A DNA stretch of 64,000 nt from Litsea cubeba. Lineage: Eukaryota > Streptophyta > Magnoliopsida > Laurales > Lauraceae. The number at the start of each line of letters is the position of its first letter. The stretch's first letter is position 1. Shown here piece after piece: positions 33,731-44,052 of the stretch. Below the pieces are notes generated by a model. The model ran no database searches. It saw nothing but the letters and a program-made list of their open reading frames with translations, and was not told the origin of the DNA. The position numbers and the translations under genes are program-made. The DNA lies in the NCBI GenBank assembly GCA_012931725.1, contig CM022948.1:49109661-49173660 (forward strand). The letters are read 5' to 3'.

Positions 33731-35536
33731 ATGGTATTCAATCGAGAAGGGGCACCAACTTCTAAGCCCCCTTTGCTAGATGGTTTCAATTATGCATATT
33801 GGAAGCAAAGGATGATTGGGTTCCTTAAGTCCATTGATGATGATGTTTAGGATATTGTTAAGGAGGGCTACTCCAGACCAACAATTATGGTTAGTGGACA
33901 AACTGTTCTGAATGGACTAAGGATGAGAAGCATGCATCCAATTGTAATAACAAGGCAATGAATAGTATATACAATGGAGTGTCTGCTGAAGAGTTACGTA
34001 GGATTTCCACTTGCAAAACTGTAAAAAAAGCGTGGGAAGTCTTACAGTCAGTATATGAGGGTACAGACACGGTGAAGCAATCTAAATTGCAAAGGCTGAC
34101 TAAAGAATTTGAAACCATCATGATGGAAGAAGATGAGACCTTTGATCAATTTTATGCAAAACTGAATGATATTGTCAATTCTGCTTTCAATCTGGATGAG
34201 AAAATTCAAGAAAACAAGATTGTCAAGAAAATTCTGAGGTCTCTACCTTCGAGGTTTGATTCTAAAGTTGATGCTATTGAAGAAAACAAGAATCTTGATA
34301 CTCTCAAGGTAAACCAGCTGGTTGGAAATCTTCAAACCTTTGAAGCAAACCGTTTGGATAAAGGAAAATCAAAAGAGAAAGGTATTGCTTTGAAAGCCAA
34401 CTCAGAATCAAAAAAGAAAACTAAGTCTGGTTCTGATTCTGAATCTGAAGGCTGAAAATGTTATGGCTGAAATATTTAATTATTTCAAGAAGTACATGAG
34501 TCAAAACAAGTCAAGTGGAAGAGTTCTAATTTTGCGAAAAAGGATTCTGCAAAAGGAACTAAGTGTTTTGAGTGCCACGGCTATGGTCACTATGCTAGTG
34601 AGTGTGCCAATAAGAAAAAAGGGTGCTTTGAAAAAGGCTCTCAACACAACTTGGGAGGAACAGTCATCAGAAGAAGAACAAGATCCTTCAATTGAAACTT
34701 CTGAAACTGTGAATGGCAAGTTTGTGGCTTTCATGACTAAGTCTTTGTCTGACAATGATACTGATGAAGATCATGATGATGAGATGTCAGATCAAGAGAA
34801 AGATTATGAAGAGTTGTATCATGCTACATATGCTGATTGTGTCAAGATGACAAAGTATGGCTACAAGATTATTATCAAGCTTCAGGCTGCTCAAGAAGAA
34901 AATTCTGCATTGAAAATTGAATTAGAGCAAGCACTTGAAAAGGTTCATCTCTTGGAAAGTCAGAAGATCTGCATGGCTGAAACTTTGACTACCGAGGGTC
35001 AAATATTTGAGAAGGTTGCACAAGAAGTAGTGAATCTGAAGAAAGAGATAGAGACTGTAAAATCTGAAAAAGAAGATTTGCAAGGAAGATTGAAAATCAC
35101 TCTGTCTGAGTTAGAAGTGAAACAAGCTTCACTAAACAAGATGAACACTGGTTCGAAGACTCTTACAAATATCTTGTGCAGTCAGAAGTCTAAGTTTGAC
35201 AGAAGTGGTCTCAGTTATGATCATGGTGCATCCACTTCAAAAGATAAAGGTAAAACTATTTTTGTTTAAAGTGTTGCACGTGCTACTGTACATACTGCAC
35301 ATTCAAATAATGTGTCGAGTAGTTTCAAGAAAAAGAATGTGTCACGCACTACACGCACATCCACTTGTCACCATTGTAGAAAGAAAGGACACATTCGTCC
35401 CCATTGTAAGAAGCTGCAAAGTCTACATAAGACCAAGCAATGGCGGAAAAATTTTTCTCCACCCAAGACAACTCAAATTTGGGTTAGAAAATCTGATTTG
35501 CCTAAGGAGTTTGCTCACACTGTGCTGAAGGCTTAA
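33731..35536 (+). pseudogene. Gag of the gag-only element (UBN2 core, two zinc knuckles), broken
   Basis: The N-terminus at 33731 reads MVFNREGAPTSKPPLLDG, then NYAYWKQRMIGFLKS. A TAG at about 33848 replaces an expected Trp, and a frame change follows. The UBN2 core (KKAWEVLQSVYEGTDTVKQS, MMEEDETFDQFYAKLNDIV, KKILRSLPSRFDSKVDAI) is open at 33958-34455. The first CCHC knuckle CFECHGYGHYASEC is at about 34560-34605 in a shifted frame. A Glu/Lys-rich coiled-coil segment spans 34880-35150. A second knuckle CHHCRKKGHIRPHC is at about 35365-35410. Two knuckles around a coiled coil fit Sirevirus gag. As read it cannot make one protein. Confidence 0.82.
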
Positions 35537-35619
35537 ACTACACAAGTGTGGGTGGCTAATTATAAAAAGCCCTGATCAAGGAGGTCAAGTCCCCACCCCC
35601 AGTGCTGATACGAAGATCA

Positions 35620-35880
35620 TATTGAGGGAGAGTCAAAATTGAGGGGGAGCTACTGCATCCAGATTGACGGAAACTGCATAATTATTTTTGTTTGTCAATT
35701 ATGGACAAATTCAGGGGGAGAAGAATGAAGCCCGGAGGAGTTCTACAAGCTAAGGCAATTCAAGATCCACAACGCTGATGTTTTTGTTTAAAAATTCATT
35801 GTATTTTGGGTTTTTCTTTTGGGTAGATCTTATTGTATTGTTCTAGGAGATTTGTCCAAGAATTGCCAAAAGGGGGAGAT
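35620..35880 (+). promoter_or_regulatory. Multiple polypurine tracts before the 3' LTR
   Basis: GAGGGAGAG near 35622, GAGGGGGAG near 35641, CAGGGGGAGAAG near 35711, and AAAAGGGGGAGAT at 35868-35880 next to the LTR. Only the last is positioned to prime plus-strand synthesis. Repeated tracts are a known Sirevirus trait. Confidence 0.7.
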
Positions 35881-36574
35881 TGTTAGAATATAAAAGGTAA
35901 AAAAAAAGTCAAACGGCTGACAAGTTAACGTTCAGACCGTCTCGAGGCAGAATCATACCTCGCTATAGCGAGGAACGCGCTGAGTCACAGTTGGTTCCGG
36001 ACTCTGTGTTAAAGTTTGAGAAAGACTCTTTTTCTAAGTGGATAATTACAAGGAGTCTTAAGCACGAATTAAGGGCTATATATTGGGTGTTTCTCACAGC
36101 CCAAAGAGACAGAAATCATCTCTCAAATTCTGAATTAGTGATCTAATTGAGAGAAATTCTCTCTAGAGATTTTTAAAGAGTTGTGCTGCCAAGTACTCTA
36201 GAGAGCCAAGTTTCTTCTGCATCCCTTGTAGAAGATCATCTTCTTGCGTAGAAGATTTGAGGAGTCAAGCGCTGGATCTGTTGCAATCAACGGTGTGATG
36301 TCGTTGAAGCGTGATGCGATATAAGGTAACTTCAGTCTTTAGATAGGGGATATCTAGGGAAGAAATCTGAGTTTCTTGTAATTGCGAGATTCATAGTGTT
36401 TGATTAGATCCAGTACGGGTTTTTTACCCGGTTTAGGTTTTCCACCTTAAATTTGGTGTCCTTGTGGTGTGTGCTTGTGATTTTATTTCCGCTACGTAGT
36501 TTATTATTTTTTGGACACTAGTGGGTTGATTTATTGAGTGGACCAATCTAGAGATTTCGAACCCTAAACCCTCA
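35881..36574 (+). repeat. Gag-only element 3' LTR
   Basis: 694 bp copy of the 5' LTR, ending CCCTAAACCCTCA and followed by the AGATG duplication. Confidence 0.9.
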
Positions 36575-36612
36575 AGATGGATCCATCCTAACACCCTGCT
36601 AAACAAAAATGT

Positions 36613-37030
36613 CATTTTTTTTGCTTCAAGGATAATTGAATTGAAAAAAAAAGAGAACCCAGAAGCTAGGACAAAAAGGAATTACATGGGTCTAATGGAG
36701 ACCCCAAAAAGAGCTCAAAAGATAAGAAAGAGAACACAGCAAAAAAGAAGCACTGAACCCAGGCGATCTGGAGGATGGAGACATCCCTATCCGGAAGAAG
36801 CCAAAAGAAGAGCTAAAAGTGGAGGCGGCAGAGGTCTGAGTGAGACCCCCCAGAAACGGCTCCAGATCAGGGAGAGAAGCCAGGCCAAAATGTCTTTCAT
36901 TCAAAGAAATCTTTATTACTTTAGCCTTATGAAGACCGAAGACGATCAACAAACGGGGTTTTACCTTGTCGACAAAGAAAGCAACATATGGATCTCCATC
37001 ACCAGGGATCTGATCTATAAGCACAACCAG
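36613..37030 (-). mobile_element. LINE-3: short LINE 3' end inside Mutator-like element B
   Basis: Flanked by the 10 bp direct repeat ACAAAAATGT (36603-36612, 37031-37040). The plus-strand T-run at 36615-36622 is the A-tail of a minus-strand element ending TTGAATTATCCTTGAAGC. A minus-strand open stretch has no domain I recognise. This is the expected form of a strongly 5'-truncated LINE. Confidence 0.6.
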
Positions 37031-37610
37031 ACAAAAATGTTCACCAAGCAATTATATAAAATGTGAAGAGGTTGCAAGCAAAGAGTTGACAGGTGTCCTT
37101 GGACTTTACACGTGTCGCAGATCTAGATAGAACGTGTCGGATCATAACATCATGTGCACTTTCTGAATATATCCATATCGGCTGACGTCTTCGCTGGCTT
37201 TATATGAATATGGCGACAATTTAGAGAGGGGTAAATTGGTCTTTTCAGGTACCCATAAGTGTGAGAGGGACCTTTGGCTGCATGACTTTTTTTTATGGAT
37301 TTAAGGCCATAAAGTGAAATGTTCAGGGACCCGTCGCCGAATGCCCCTTATTTTATTTCACTTTATTTATGTTTTTGCTAGGTTAGTAAAGGCTCTAGGA
37401 TGGAACCCTGGGTATGTGTGTAATACACCACTCAAATATGAGGGCATTGGCGAATGGTTGTGGTTTAATCAAAATCCCGTTTCCTATTACTTTGAAAACA
37501 AATAACCATTGGATTTTTTCACAATATATTTGGGCTTTTACACAAAAAAAAAATATTTTGACAATTTGAAAGTGCCATTTTTATCTACTAGAATGAATGC
37601 TAGTCCAATA

Positions 37611-38401
37611 ATTAATGTAGCGGCAGCAAAAATTAAAGCAAACTCGCAATCACACATCATAAGAAGGCAGACACAATCTTTTACGTGAAAACCCTATTAA
37701 GGGAGAAAAACCACAATTTGAAATAAAAAACTATTGAATAGTTACAAAATATACTCACAACTCCCTTTTGCACAACTTGTCCTGTTGCTACGACTTCCCC
37801 GCCGTGCACTGTTCTCCACACTTGATCCAGCAACACCTTGAGAACTAAGATAAACAAACATTTTACAAAAGACGTAGGAGCTACAAACCTTATAGAACAG
37901 ATCTTCAACACAAACTCTCAATCATAGCTCTAACAAGTAATCTCTTTGATGGTTTTCTCACCTCAGAACAAAGAGAGAATAACTTCATATCATCCTTAGG
38001 GTTGAGAGAATCACCCTTTAAATAGCCAAAAACTCGTGCAATAGTTTTCTAATTTTAATCCAATCAGAATTGTAAGAAAACTCAAAATAAAAATCTAAAT
38101 TGTGCTGGGCTTCTATTCTAGGTTCGCTATAGTGACAAGAAAGCCTCGCTATAGCGAGCCTACATTAATCAATCCTGGACGCACCATGAATGTTCACTAT
38201 AGTGAGGTTCTTGCTCGCTAGAGCGAGACTGTGCGTTCCGGGATTTTCTTTCTTTGCTAGCTCCAAAACACTTAAATCTTAGCTTCAGGTCTTCCGATGA
38301 CACAACCACATTCCATTATAAAAGAAATACAAAATTACAGCTCAATAGACCTAGAGTTTTGTCCAACCCTTTATAAAGCCAACACAACAAATATCCTAAC
38401 A
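37611..38401 (-). mobile_element. Sirevirus-like solo LTR
   Basis: The right end ...ATATCCTAACA matches, in reverse, the TGTTAG... start of the gag-only LTR. Internal landmarks (CCGCCGTGCAC, TTCTCCACACTTGATC, GGGAGAAAAACCAC) match the LTR at 59104-59751. CAATA flanks both sides (37606-37610, 38402-38406). Palindromes CTCGCTATAGCGAG (38145-38158), CACTATAGTG (38195-38204) and CTCGCTAGAGCGAG (38214-38227) are of the Sirevirus LTR kind. The left end is not a standard CA/TG end, so the exact border is uncertain. Confidence 0.62.
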
Positions 38402-38406
38402 CAATA

Positions 38407-39926
38407 TTTAGTTGCTATTAAAACTTGAAGATTCAAAATCAAGGGCCAGGAACATTTAGTTGGGCTTAATATTAAATAGTTTCCTGATAAAGAAGTTTTG
38501 TTAGTTTGAGGCTCTCAATCAAAGGAAGAATTTGTGTTTGCCAAACTTTTAAGTAGTTTGTAGCATTATAATAATTTAATAGCTACCAATATTGATGAGA
38601 TGATGAAGAGACTGAGTACAAAATGAGATATTTGATGATGAAGAAGTCATAGCAGATTAATAAAAGAGACTTCGGTTCTCTGGGTTTGGTTTAATGGATT
38701 GGGATTGGGTCTATATGAGCCTGATCGGCTACTTTTGAAAATGAATTATATGGGTTGGGATCGTAATATTGGACTCTCTGGATGTGTAAAGAGGCAGAGA
38801 TAAATTACTAGATGGGTTTGAAGTGACCGAGAATCCGAGATACATAACTGGCTGTACGGAAACTTCAGGATCTAAGCTCTGATACCATCAAGAAACTTGA
38901 ACAAAATGGGTTTGAGTGAAATTCACGTTCTGCCTTTTCTTCGTGCAGACTCGTTCATGTATTGATGTCTTTTTACATAGGTGGTTACAAGTGCATCTTT
39001 TAATGATTTACACATAATCAGCCATCACTCAATATTAGAAAGAATATGACATGATCTGCTGTGAAGGATCATTGAGATCTTGTGCTGAGTCACCCTGAGT
39101 CAAGATACTTGCTGTTACACGGTTTCATTTTTACTGTCACACGGTTTCATTGTCATGATTCTTTGCTGTAGAACTTTGTAGATGCAGGTATTCTGGATTT
39201 CCTAGTAAGCGTGCACGGTTATCTCGTGGCCATACTCGGTCAATTGCAATCTTTTTTGTAAGTAGATCTTGAGAGATCTTATGTGATACTCGTCAATGTG
39301 GGCCAGTTTTCCTTTGAGTAGACCCAATGTCTGATGGGTCAACTTGAATATGAGTTGGATCCTTATCAGAAGTCACCTCCAATGCATGTGCAAAATTATA
39401 TATCCATCGTACATTATTCTGTCATTGGCAAAGGCATACACCGTATAGTTTAGAGTTGTGTGTGTGAGATGCATCTTCATTGATCTGCCCTATTAAACAC
39501 AAATATGACTCTGTATAGGCCCTTAAAAACTATATAGTTTTTGGATCGAGATGTTCTTGGATCCATATCTTAATTTCTCCCAGATCCAAAATTAGGTTCC
39601 ATACCTGCTATACTTGGAATCGGGTACTTTGGATACTAGGATAATTGAATACCCATGTGCAACTCTATTGCCATTAACATCTTGCAGGTGAGAAGATGCC
39701 CAGGACTTGTAATTTAATTTCCCTTCAATGCCTTGTGTTCAACCAAAAGTCACGGTTGCTTCCTTTGAGACCCAAAAGACAATGACCAGGCAAAAATTCA
39801 AGTAGAGCTGATCCCAACTCGCATCTCCTTGTTCTTAGATAAATTTCAAACAAGATTCTTCAGGATTAAAACTGGCAGAATCTTCAACAGATAATTCACA
39901 AGGGTCATGATGAACATAATCGAATG
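38407..39926 (-). mobile_element. Possible copia relic: primer-site-like motif beside LTR-like sequence
   Basis: GCTCTGATACCA at 38876-38887 is the reverse complement of the copia primer site TGGTATCAGAGC. By position, sequence to its right would be a minus-strand 5' LTR and sequence to its left a truncated leader. No second LTR, coding domain or duplication was found, so the rest of the stretch is unassigned. Confidence 0.3.
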
Positions 39927-39931
39927 GCAAT

Positions 39932-40437
39932 TGATGATGCCAAAAAGGATAAATTCGGACACCACCGGTCAGATAATTAATGTTGTGCAGTAAATGAAGA
40001 GAGATGAGAGATTTATAGTGGTTCGGTCAAGCGTGACCTACGTCCACTTTAATATGGTGATGTTTGATTAATGTAGAGAGTTACAGGTATGAGAAAGTAG
40101 GGGGAATGATCTCCCTCCCTCAAGTGATGAGAGGGCTCTATTTATAACTCTTCCCCACCAGGTGGGGATGCGATCAGTTCAACGTCTCTTTGGAGCCTCA
40201 GTCGTGTCCTTGAGGATCGAGCCAGGTGGAAGGCAGGTGAGATCTTCTCCGTGAGACTTGGTAAATGCAGGTGAGGGGAGGACTTCGTCGCGATGACTTG
40301 GAGCCTGAGGTGACGAGGCTTCGTTTAACAAAACCCGGATCTCAACGGAGCTATTCTGGCCTGACCCACGATCCTAGATGGACCGGGTCACTTGGACCTG
40401 ACTCATTACCGCGATCCGGATTGGGCTTGACTCATCA
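39932..40437 (-). repeat. Gypsy 3' LTR
   Basis: 506 bp, TGATGATGCC ... GACTCATCA. The inner flank TTTGCCCCCTCAATG (40438-40452) gives the minus-strand polypurine tract GAGGGGGCAAA. Confidence 0.95.
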
Positions 40438-40622
40438 TTTGCCCCCTCAATGCCCCGTGCTCAAATAATAATATTTTTTTTTTGAAAGGGGGCATTGATA
40501 AATTCCAATTTCGTCTCTCTTGACAAATTTTCTTCTTCCCGATTTTAACCTTGCTTGTTCCTGTAGATTTGTATTTCGGAGAGTCCTCCCGGCTTGGGTT
40601 ACTCTTCTTTGAAAACTTTGGC

Positions 40623-40630
40623 TATAAAAT
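40623..40630 (+). promoter_or_regulatory. TATA box of the antisense gene
   Basis: TATAAAAT lies 78 bp upstream of the first well-placed ATG (40708, context AAGATGG). This suits a plus-strand Pol II start near 40655 within the element. Confidence 0.55.
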
Positions 40631-40707
40631 AAGCCCTAGAGCATGATTTCTTCAAAAGAAAGAAACTTGGTTCTGCAGAAAAAAAAAAACCATTGGGAGA
40701 GAAGAAG

Positions 40708-43700
40708 ATGGTGGCAAGCGGCAGGGTAGGCACTGGCGTTGGCGTTTCCGGCGATCCCGCAATAGGTGAGGAGGATGTGGTCGTCCCTGCGATGCTGGGC
40801 AATGGGCGAGGATCTGGTGGGCGGTCGCCCGCGATGGGCGAGGACCAGGTGGTCGCCCGCGAGAAGGGCGACCCTGCGTTGGGCGATGGGCGTGGAGAGA
40901 AGGAGGAGATGAGCGAGGAGGAGGAGACGGGCGAGGGGCGAGGCGAGGAGGAGGAGATGGGCGAGGGAGACGCGGGCGGCGTCGTGGGGCCCCCCTGGGC
41001 GAGCAGCAGCGGTGAGGGAGGCGCGGGCACCGCGGGCGGCGCGCTGGCAGCGGGCGAGGGGCTGCCGCGGTGGGCGCCCGCCCGGTTGCAGGCGCCCCTG
41101 CAGCGCTGGGCGGAGACGAGGGCGGCGTCGTGGGGCCCCCCTGGGCGAACAGCAGCGACGAGGGAGGCGCGGGCACCGCGGGCGAGGAGAGATGTCCGGA
41201 ACAGCCCGCGGGCGAGATGCCCCCTTGGGCGAGCAGCAAGGGTGAGAGGGCTGGCCCTGTTGGCGATGCCGGCCTGATGGGCATGGGCTGCCGCGGTGAG
41301 CCCAGCTGTTGGGCGAGGAGACAACGCAAACCGCGGCTGAGAGGAAGGGGAAGTCTGTGGGCGAGGAGGCCCACTTGGCGGGCGAGAGGACTCTCCTGCG
41401 CAAAGGGGCAGATCGCCCGGGTTGCGAGGCCAGCCCAGCAGGCCTGACGGGCGAGCCCAGGCAGGGGGGTGGCTTGCTAGGTGGAGGACTGACGGGCGAC
41501 CCCAACTTGGTGGGCGAGCCTGAGCTGGGCGTGCATGCCTTGGGCGAGGGCCCATTGCGGCGAGGTATGGAGGGCAAGGCCGAGGCCTGGCGGGGCGAGA
41601 GCCTGCGGACTGGGGGTCTACTGAGCGAGGGTGAGGAGGTTCAGGGGGAGTGTAATCTTCCACAAGCGATCAGGACCGAACCGGAAGTGGGTCACAGCAC
41701 CTCTCGTTCAGGTGTCGCATCAGGCAAGGGGTCACGAGACCTTGCATCGGTCTCCTCAGCGAGAGAAAAATTGCGTCCTCGTCCCAAGAAATACCAAGGG
41801 AAGGTCATTATTGAGGACGACGGGTCCAAAGTAAGCACAATTTTCAGCACCTTTAGGACAGGAGGTGACATCTCCCGAATCATTACTTCGTATCGTATTC
41901 CGCCCATGGTGATGTGTCGTCTTGCTGAAAAAGATGAGCCAGCTTGCGACAGCTCCTCAGGTGAGATCCTCATTTATGAGGAGATGCTCGAGGCCGGGCT
42001 GAGATTCCCAATGTCTTCTTCCATCTGCCGGATTCTTCACTATTTTTCTCTAACCCCGGGGCTTCTCGTGCCCAACGGCTGGAGGGCTTTGCTGGGTTTT
42101 CTGGCGTTGTGGAGGAAGGTGAATGGCCAGGATGCCTCTCCAGTTGAGTTTCACGCCGCTTACAACTTGACAGAGTCTCCTGCCCCAAATAGGGGATGGT
42201 ATTACCTCACCTCCAGGGGATGTAAGCTTCTTACAGGGATGCGTTCCAACTGTCACAGCTGGAAATCTTGTTTCTTCTTCATAGGTGGCGAGTGGGCTTC
42301 ACAAGCAGATCAGGCTTTGGTGCCCACACGATGGATTGGCGCCAAGAGACTGGGTACGTCTCCCTGCTCACTTCTCCACACTTATATATATATATATTGT
42401 TCTTCTATGCTCACCGTTTCTCCGCAGATCCTCCCATACTCTCCAAGGATCAAGAGGCGAAGCTGCAAGCGGTGAGGGATCATCCAGAGAAAGACTTGGG
42501 AGCTCTTATTCCCAAAGAAAGCAATAAGGCCAGTGGACCTTCTCCGGGCTCTTCTTCAGGACCGTCATCAAAGAGAAAAAGTAAGTCAAATCTGCTTTGG
42601 CTATAATCTTAAACATTATCTGATGTGTTGTATCCATGTCTCACTTGCCAATACTTCTCTTAATAGGCACGGAGGTAAGCAGAGAGATGATTGGAGCCCG
42701 CTTTTCGACCCGCTTCTCGGATAGGGGTACCCCTCCTTCGAAGGTGGCGAGAACAGGCGATGTCTCACCAGGAACCTCTCTATTAGCTTCTCGCACTGAG
42801 CCCCGAGTGCAGCCTACTCGAGTGGTTTTACCTGTGATATCTCTTCAGGCAGGGATCTCCTCCGCTAAGACTGTTGTCTCGCAGCCTTCCTCTTCAGCCA
42901 CACTTCCTGTCCCTCGGCTATGTCCTCCACAACCGGGTACTTCTACAGGGGCACCCACCGGGACCGGTCCTAGGCGGGGTCGTTCGTGGGAGATGCAGGA
43001 TAGGCTAGGGAAATATGTGCTGGCGCATGAGGTCTCTCGGGTTAACGCCTTGGGCACCGAGGGGGTCATTGACTCATTTGTAGAGGGTCTGACTCAGGTG
43101 AAGTTCATTATTTATTTTTCTCCATATTGTTACCCCTTCATTTCTTTACAACTGTCTCACTTCTCGTCTCTTATCTCTTCAGCTTTCCACAGCATCCATC
43201 TGCTTGTTGTCGCGAGCCCAGTCTTATGGTCAGATGAGACGGGAGAAGGAGGCTATGCGGCTAGAGCTCTCCACTGCTCGAGAGAAGATTATTGCTCTAG
43301 AAGCCGCTGGTAGGATTTCCGCGACCGATCTTGCTGCGTCCCGAGAGAGGGTAAACGAGCTTGAGACCGGGCTTTCAGCAGCCAATAAGAGGGCGGCCGA
43401 GGTAGAAGATGAGCTTTCGAAGACCTGCGAGAAGGCTTCGCTCACCGAGGCTGAGCTTACGAAGACCCGCGAGAGGGCTTCGCTCAGTGAGGCTGAGCTG
43501 ATGAAGGCCCGCGAGAGGGCTTCGCTCAGTGAGGCTGAGCTGATGAAGGCCCGTGAGAGGGCTTTGCTCAGTGAGGCTGAGCTTGCTCGAACCCTTGAGA
43601 AGGTGAGGCTCAGAGAAGTTGCTGTAGAGGCAGAGATGAGGGCAGCGTCCGAGAGAGCTTCTCAAGCTGAGAGGGACCTGCAGATTGGCATTGCGGATGC

Positions 43701-43869
43701 CTTCATTGATGGCTACGAGGAGCTTCGAGGGAAGATTTCGGCCGCCTTTCCAGACATTGACATATCAGGCTTTGTGCCGATGGAGGCGCCTGATGATGGT
43801 GGTAGCAGCTCTGGTGATTATGAGGACGATGAAGAGGAGGATTATGAGGAAGGGGATGAAAGTGATTAG
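40708..43869 (+). CDS. Antisense spliced gene in the gypsy element (Transposase_28 / putative gypsy-type transposon domain, C-terminal coiled coil)
   Basis: Four exons are visible: exon 1 to 42353, then 42428-42580, 42667-43097 and 43183-43869. The introns (74, 86 and 85 bp) all begin GT, end AG, and each keeps the reading frame. Exon 1 has a low-complexity N-part built from GGGCGA repeats (40760-41640). It then encodes IPPMVMCRLAEKDEP, IYEEMLEAGLRFPMSSSICR and GWYYLTSRGCKLLTG, a pattern I recognise as the Transposase_28 domain of plant genomes. Exon 4 is a coiled coil with 14-residue repeats (RASLSEAELMKARE) and an acidic tail. The role is unknown. One frame change in the GGGCGA region (between 41243 and 41277) makes the N-terminus uncertain; an ATG at 41309 is an alternative start. 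Confidence 0.75.
40760..41640 (+). repeat. GGGCGA-rich low-complexity block
   Basis: Dozens of irregularly spaced GGGCGA/GGGCGG hexamers, read as Gly-Glu/Gly-Arg-rich peptide on the plus strand and Pro/Ala/Ser-rich on the minus strand. Much higher GC than any neighbouring element. Confidence 0.85.
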
Positions 43870-43943
43870 TGTATAGGGATTTTATGGGTAGGTAGCTTGA
43901 CTTTTGTAAAGGCAGCATAAGCCTGATTTATGCAACTTTTGGT

Positions 43944-43949
43944 AATAAA
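43944..43949 (+). terminator. Poly(A) signal of the antisense gene
   Basis: AATAAA 75 bp after the stop codon at 43867-43869, in T-rich sequence, and about 105 bp before the convergent integrase stop. Confidence 0.55.
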
Positions 43950-44052
43950 AGTAATTTTATTTATCCATCCATTGTTTTGCAACATTAAATGAAATAAAAA
44001 GTGCAAACCTAAGTCCTTTAACAAAAACCCTAATTCACCCCCCTAGACCTCT

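Larger units (their letters stand above)
32951..36574 (+). mobile_element. Gag-only LTR retrotransposon (TR-GAG type, Sirevirus-related)
   Basis: Seen: LTRs 32951-33672 and 35881-36574, duplication AGATG (32946-32950, 36575-36579), TGGTATCAGAGC primer site at 33675 and a polypurine tract at 35868-35880. The ~2.2 kb interior encodes only gag; protease, integrase, RT and RNase H are absent. Several extra AGGGGGAG-type purine tracts upstream of the 3' LTR and palindromes in the LTR are features known from Sireviruses (the SIRE/Maximus copia lineage). It would depend on an autonomous relative for enzymes. The LTRs differ by a 21 bp and an 8 bp indel plus substitutions. Confidence 0.9.
31262..37347. 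mobile_element. Mutator-like element B, enlarged by nested insertions
   Basis: Seen: a perfect 9 bp duplication TTATTTTAT (31253-31261, 37348-37356). The left end AGTAAAATTAGCGAAAGG and right end GTCGCCGAATGCCCC are homologous to the ends of element A. It shares with A the GC-rich block (31630-31900) and the AAATTTATCTGAGTTTT array. Its 6.1 kb includes a 3.6 kb gag-only LTR element and a LINE 3' end. No transposase was seen, so it must be moved by an autonomous Mutator-like element elsewhere. Confidence 0.85.

Noticed and set aside
33958..35269. Host gene with UBN2 and coiled-coil domains
   Set aside because: It lies between two LTRs with primer site and polypurine tract, so it is a retrotransposon gag.
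40599..41663. A 354-codon Pro/Ala/Ser-rich frame on the minus strand
   Set aside because: It is the reverse of the GGGCGA-rich exon of the antisense gene. High GC removes stop codons in all frames, and the composition is low-complexity with no domain.
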